Source: Cryptolaemus montrouzieri (Eukaryota > Arthropoda > Insecta > Coleoptera > Coccinellidae). Taken from it: a DNA stretch of 64,000 nucleotides. Location: the NCBI GenBank assembly GCA_013387265.2, contig JABFTP020000124.1:16149050-16213049 (forward strand). Reading direction: 5' to 3'. Position 1 is the first letter of the stretch. Each line of letters starts with the position of its first letter. Below the pieces are notes generated by a model. The model was given only the letters and a program-made list of their open reading frames with translations. It searched no databases and had not been told where the DNA came from. The translations under genes were made by a program, and so were the position numbers. Positions 63,425 through 64,000 of this stretch are shown piece after piece.

Positions 63425-64000
63425 ATAATTGGGGGTGGTGGCGTGTTGATACTCGTTCGTTCATCGATAAACGTGAAATTGGTTGAGCACTCCTATCAAG
63501 GCGTCGAGCATCTTTTTCTGCTCATTTCTCACGGAACTCAAAAATTCATTGTAGGAGGCGTTTACATACCTCCCAATTCGATGGCGGACATCTATGCGTC
63601 CCACGGACTGGCGGTGGAGGAGATATCAGAGAGATACCCCAATATTGAGATGTATGTGTACGGCGATTACAACATAAATACTGCCGTATGGTCAGTTTCG
63701 CCTTCGCGACAATGATGGCCCAGCTGCGGTTCTAGGTGATTCGATGAACTTTTTAAACTTGTCTCAGGTGAGCAGTGTCGAATAGTCGCGGTGTATTTTT
63801 GGATTTAGTGTTTACTAACAATTACTCTGTTCAGGCTGTACCTGCCTTGGACCCACTTCAGAGGAACACTGTTCACCATAGTGCTGTTCAGTTCGAAATA
63901 TCTATCGTGAGCCATGTTGCCGCTGCTTTATCTTATAATGACGAGTGTTTTGACTTTAAAAGGGGAGATTACATTGGACTGAACCAATTTTTGTCCTGTT
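63425..64000 (+). pseudogene. LINE endonuclease fragment at window end
   Basis: Plus strand: GGVLILVRSSINVKLVEHSY, FIVGGVYIPPNSMADIYASH, YPNIEMYVYGDYNINTAVWS (GDYN endonuclease block). Then, after a shift, SRGVFLDLVFTNNYSVQAVP and TVHHSAVQFEIS. 5' truncated; the RT, if any, is beyond the window. It may be the same family as the LINE at 59.8-61.6 kb, whose endonuclease is missing, but this cannot be tested here. Confidence 0.75.

Noticed and set aside
1..64000. A novel multi-gene system (operon-like, defence or biosynthetic)
   Set aside because: All recognisable ORFs outside two host genes carry transposon motifs; no co-directional intact gene cluster exists.
1..64000. tRNA, rRNA or snRNA genes
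   Set aside because: No cloverleaf with A/B boxes or conserved rRNA segment was noticed by eye; a covariance scan was not possible.

Overview
This window is eukaryotic nuclear DNA, most likely from an insect. Supporting signs are low GC, spliced genes with GT-AG introns, and mariner, Tc1, piggyBac, hAT, P-like, Mutator-like, Penelope-like and many non-LTR elements of arthropod type. A beetle is my weak guess; the species cannot be named from the sequence. No rRNA, tRNA, CRISPR or bacterial gene was seen. Two host genes can be reconstructed exon by exon. (1) A CIMIP2/FAM166-family ciliary microtubule inner protein gene lies on the + strand in seven exons between 3122 and 26943. It has 924 coding nt, about 307 codons, with every splice phase consistent. 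(2) A haspin histone-H3 kinase gene lies on the - strand, with exons at 51950-52182, 46197-46641, 41777-42072 and 37827-38025. Its glycine loop, HRD loop and C-terminal haspin segment are recognisable. The genes converge, with 3' ends about 11 kb apart. 

Almost everything else is transposon debris. Introns of the first gene (3.2-26.9 kb) hold mariner, piggyBac-like and P-element-like scraps, a chain of non-LTR retrotransposons (including a 3.9 kb element with a restriction-like endonuclease end at 10.2-14.1 kb), a Penelope-like element with 13-bp target duplications at 20.1-22.7 kb, and a complete but decayed hAT element at 23.8-26.3 kb. The intergenic interval (27-37.8 kb) holds a LINE fragment, two Penelope-like fragments head to head, a Mutator-like transposon split by a LINE, and a second Penelope-like element with inverted ends that carry a hammerhead-ribozyme-like fold. 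Haspin introns (38-52 kb) hold a tiny derivative of that Penelope-like family, three mariners and several LINEs, two of them one family in opposite orientation. 

Upstream of haspin (52.2-64 kb) are a Tc1 element and a nested stack. An old DDE transposon (55.75-62.64 kb) was broken once by a TTAA-targeting piggyBac and once by a Tc1/mariner-type element, and the latter was broken by a LINE. Removing the insertions joins the host transposase pieces. The window ends in another LINE. 

No cooperating gene system or defence-like locus was found. The novel content is the insertion layering, the Penelope-like ends and their mini-derivative, and the clear gene models. All family calls rest on motifs read by eye, and no database search was possible.
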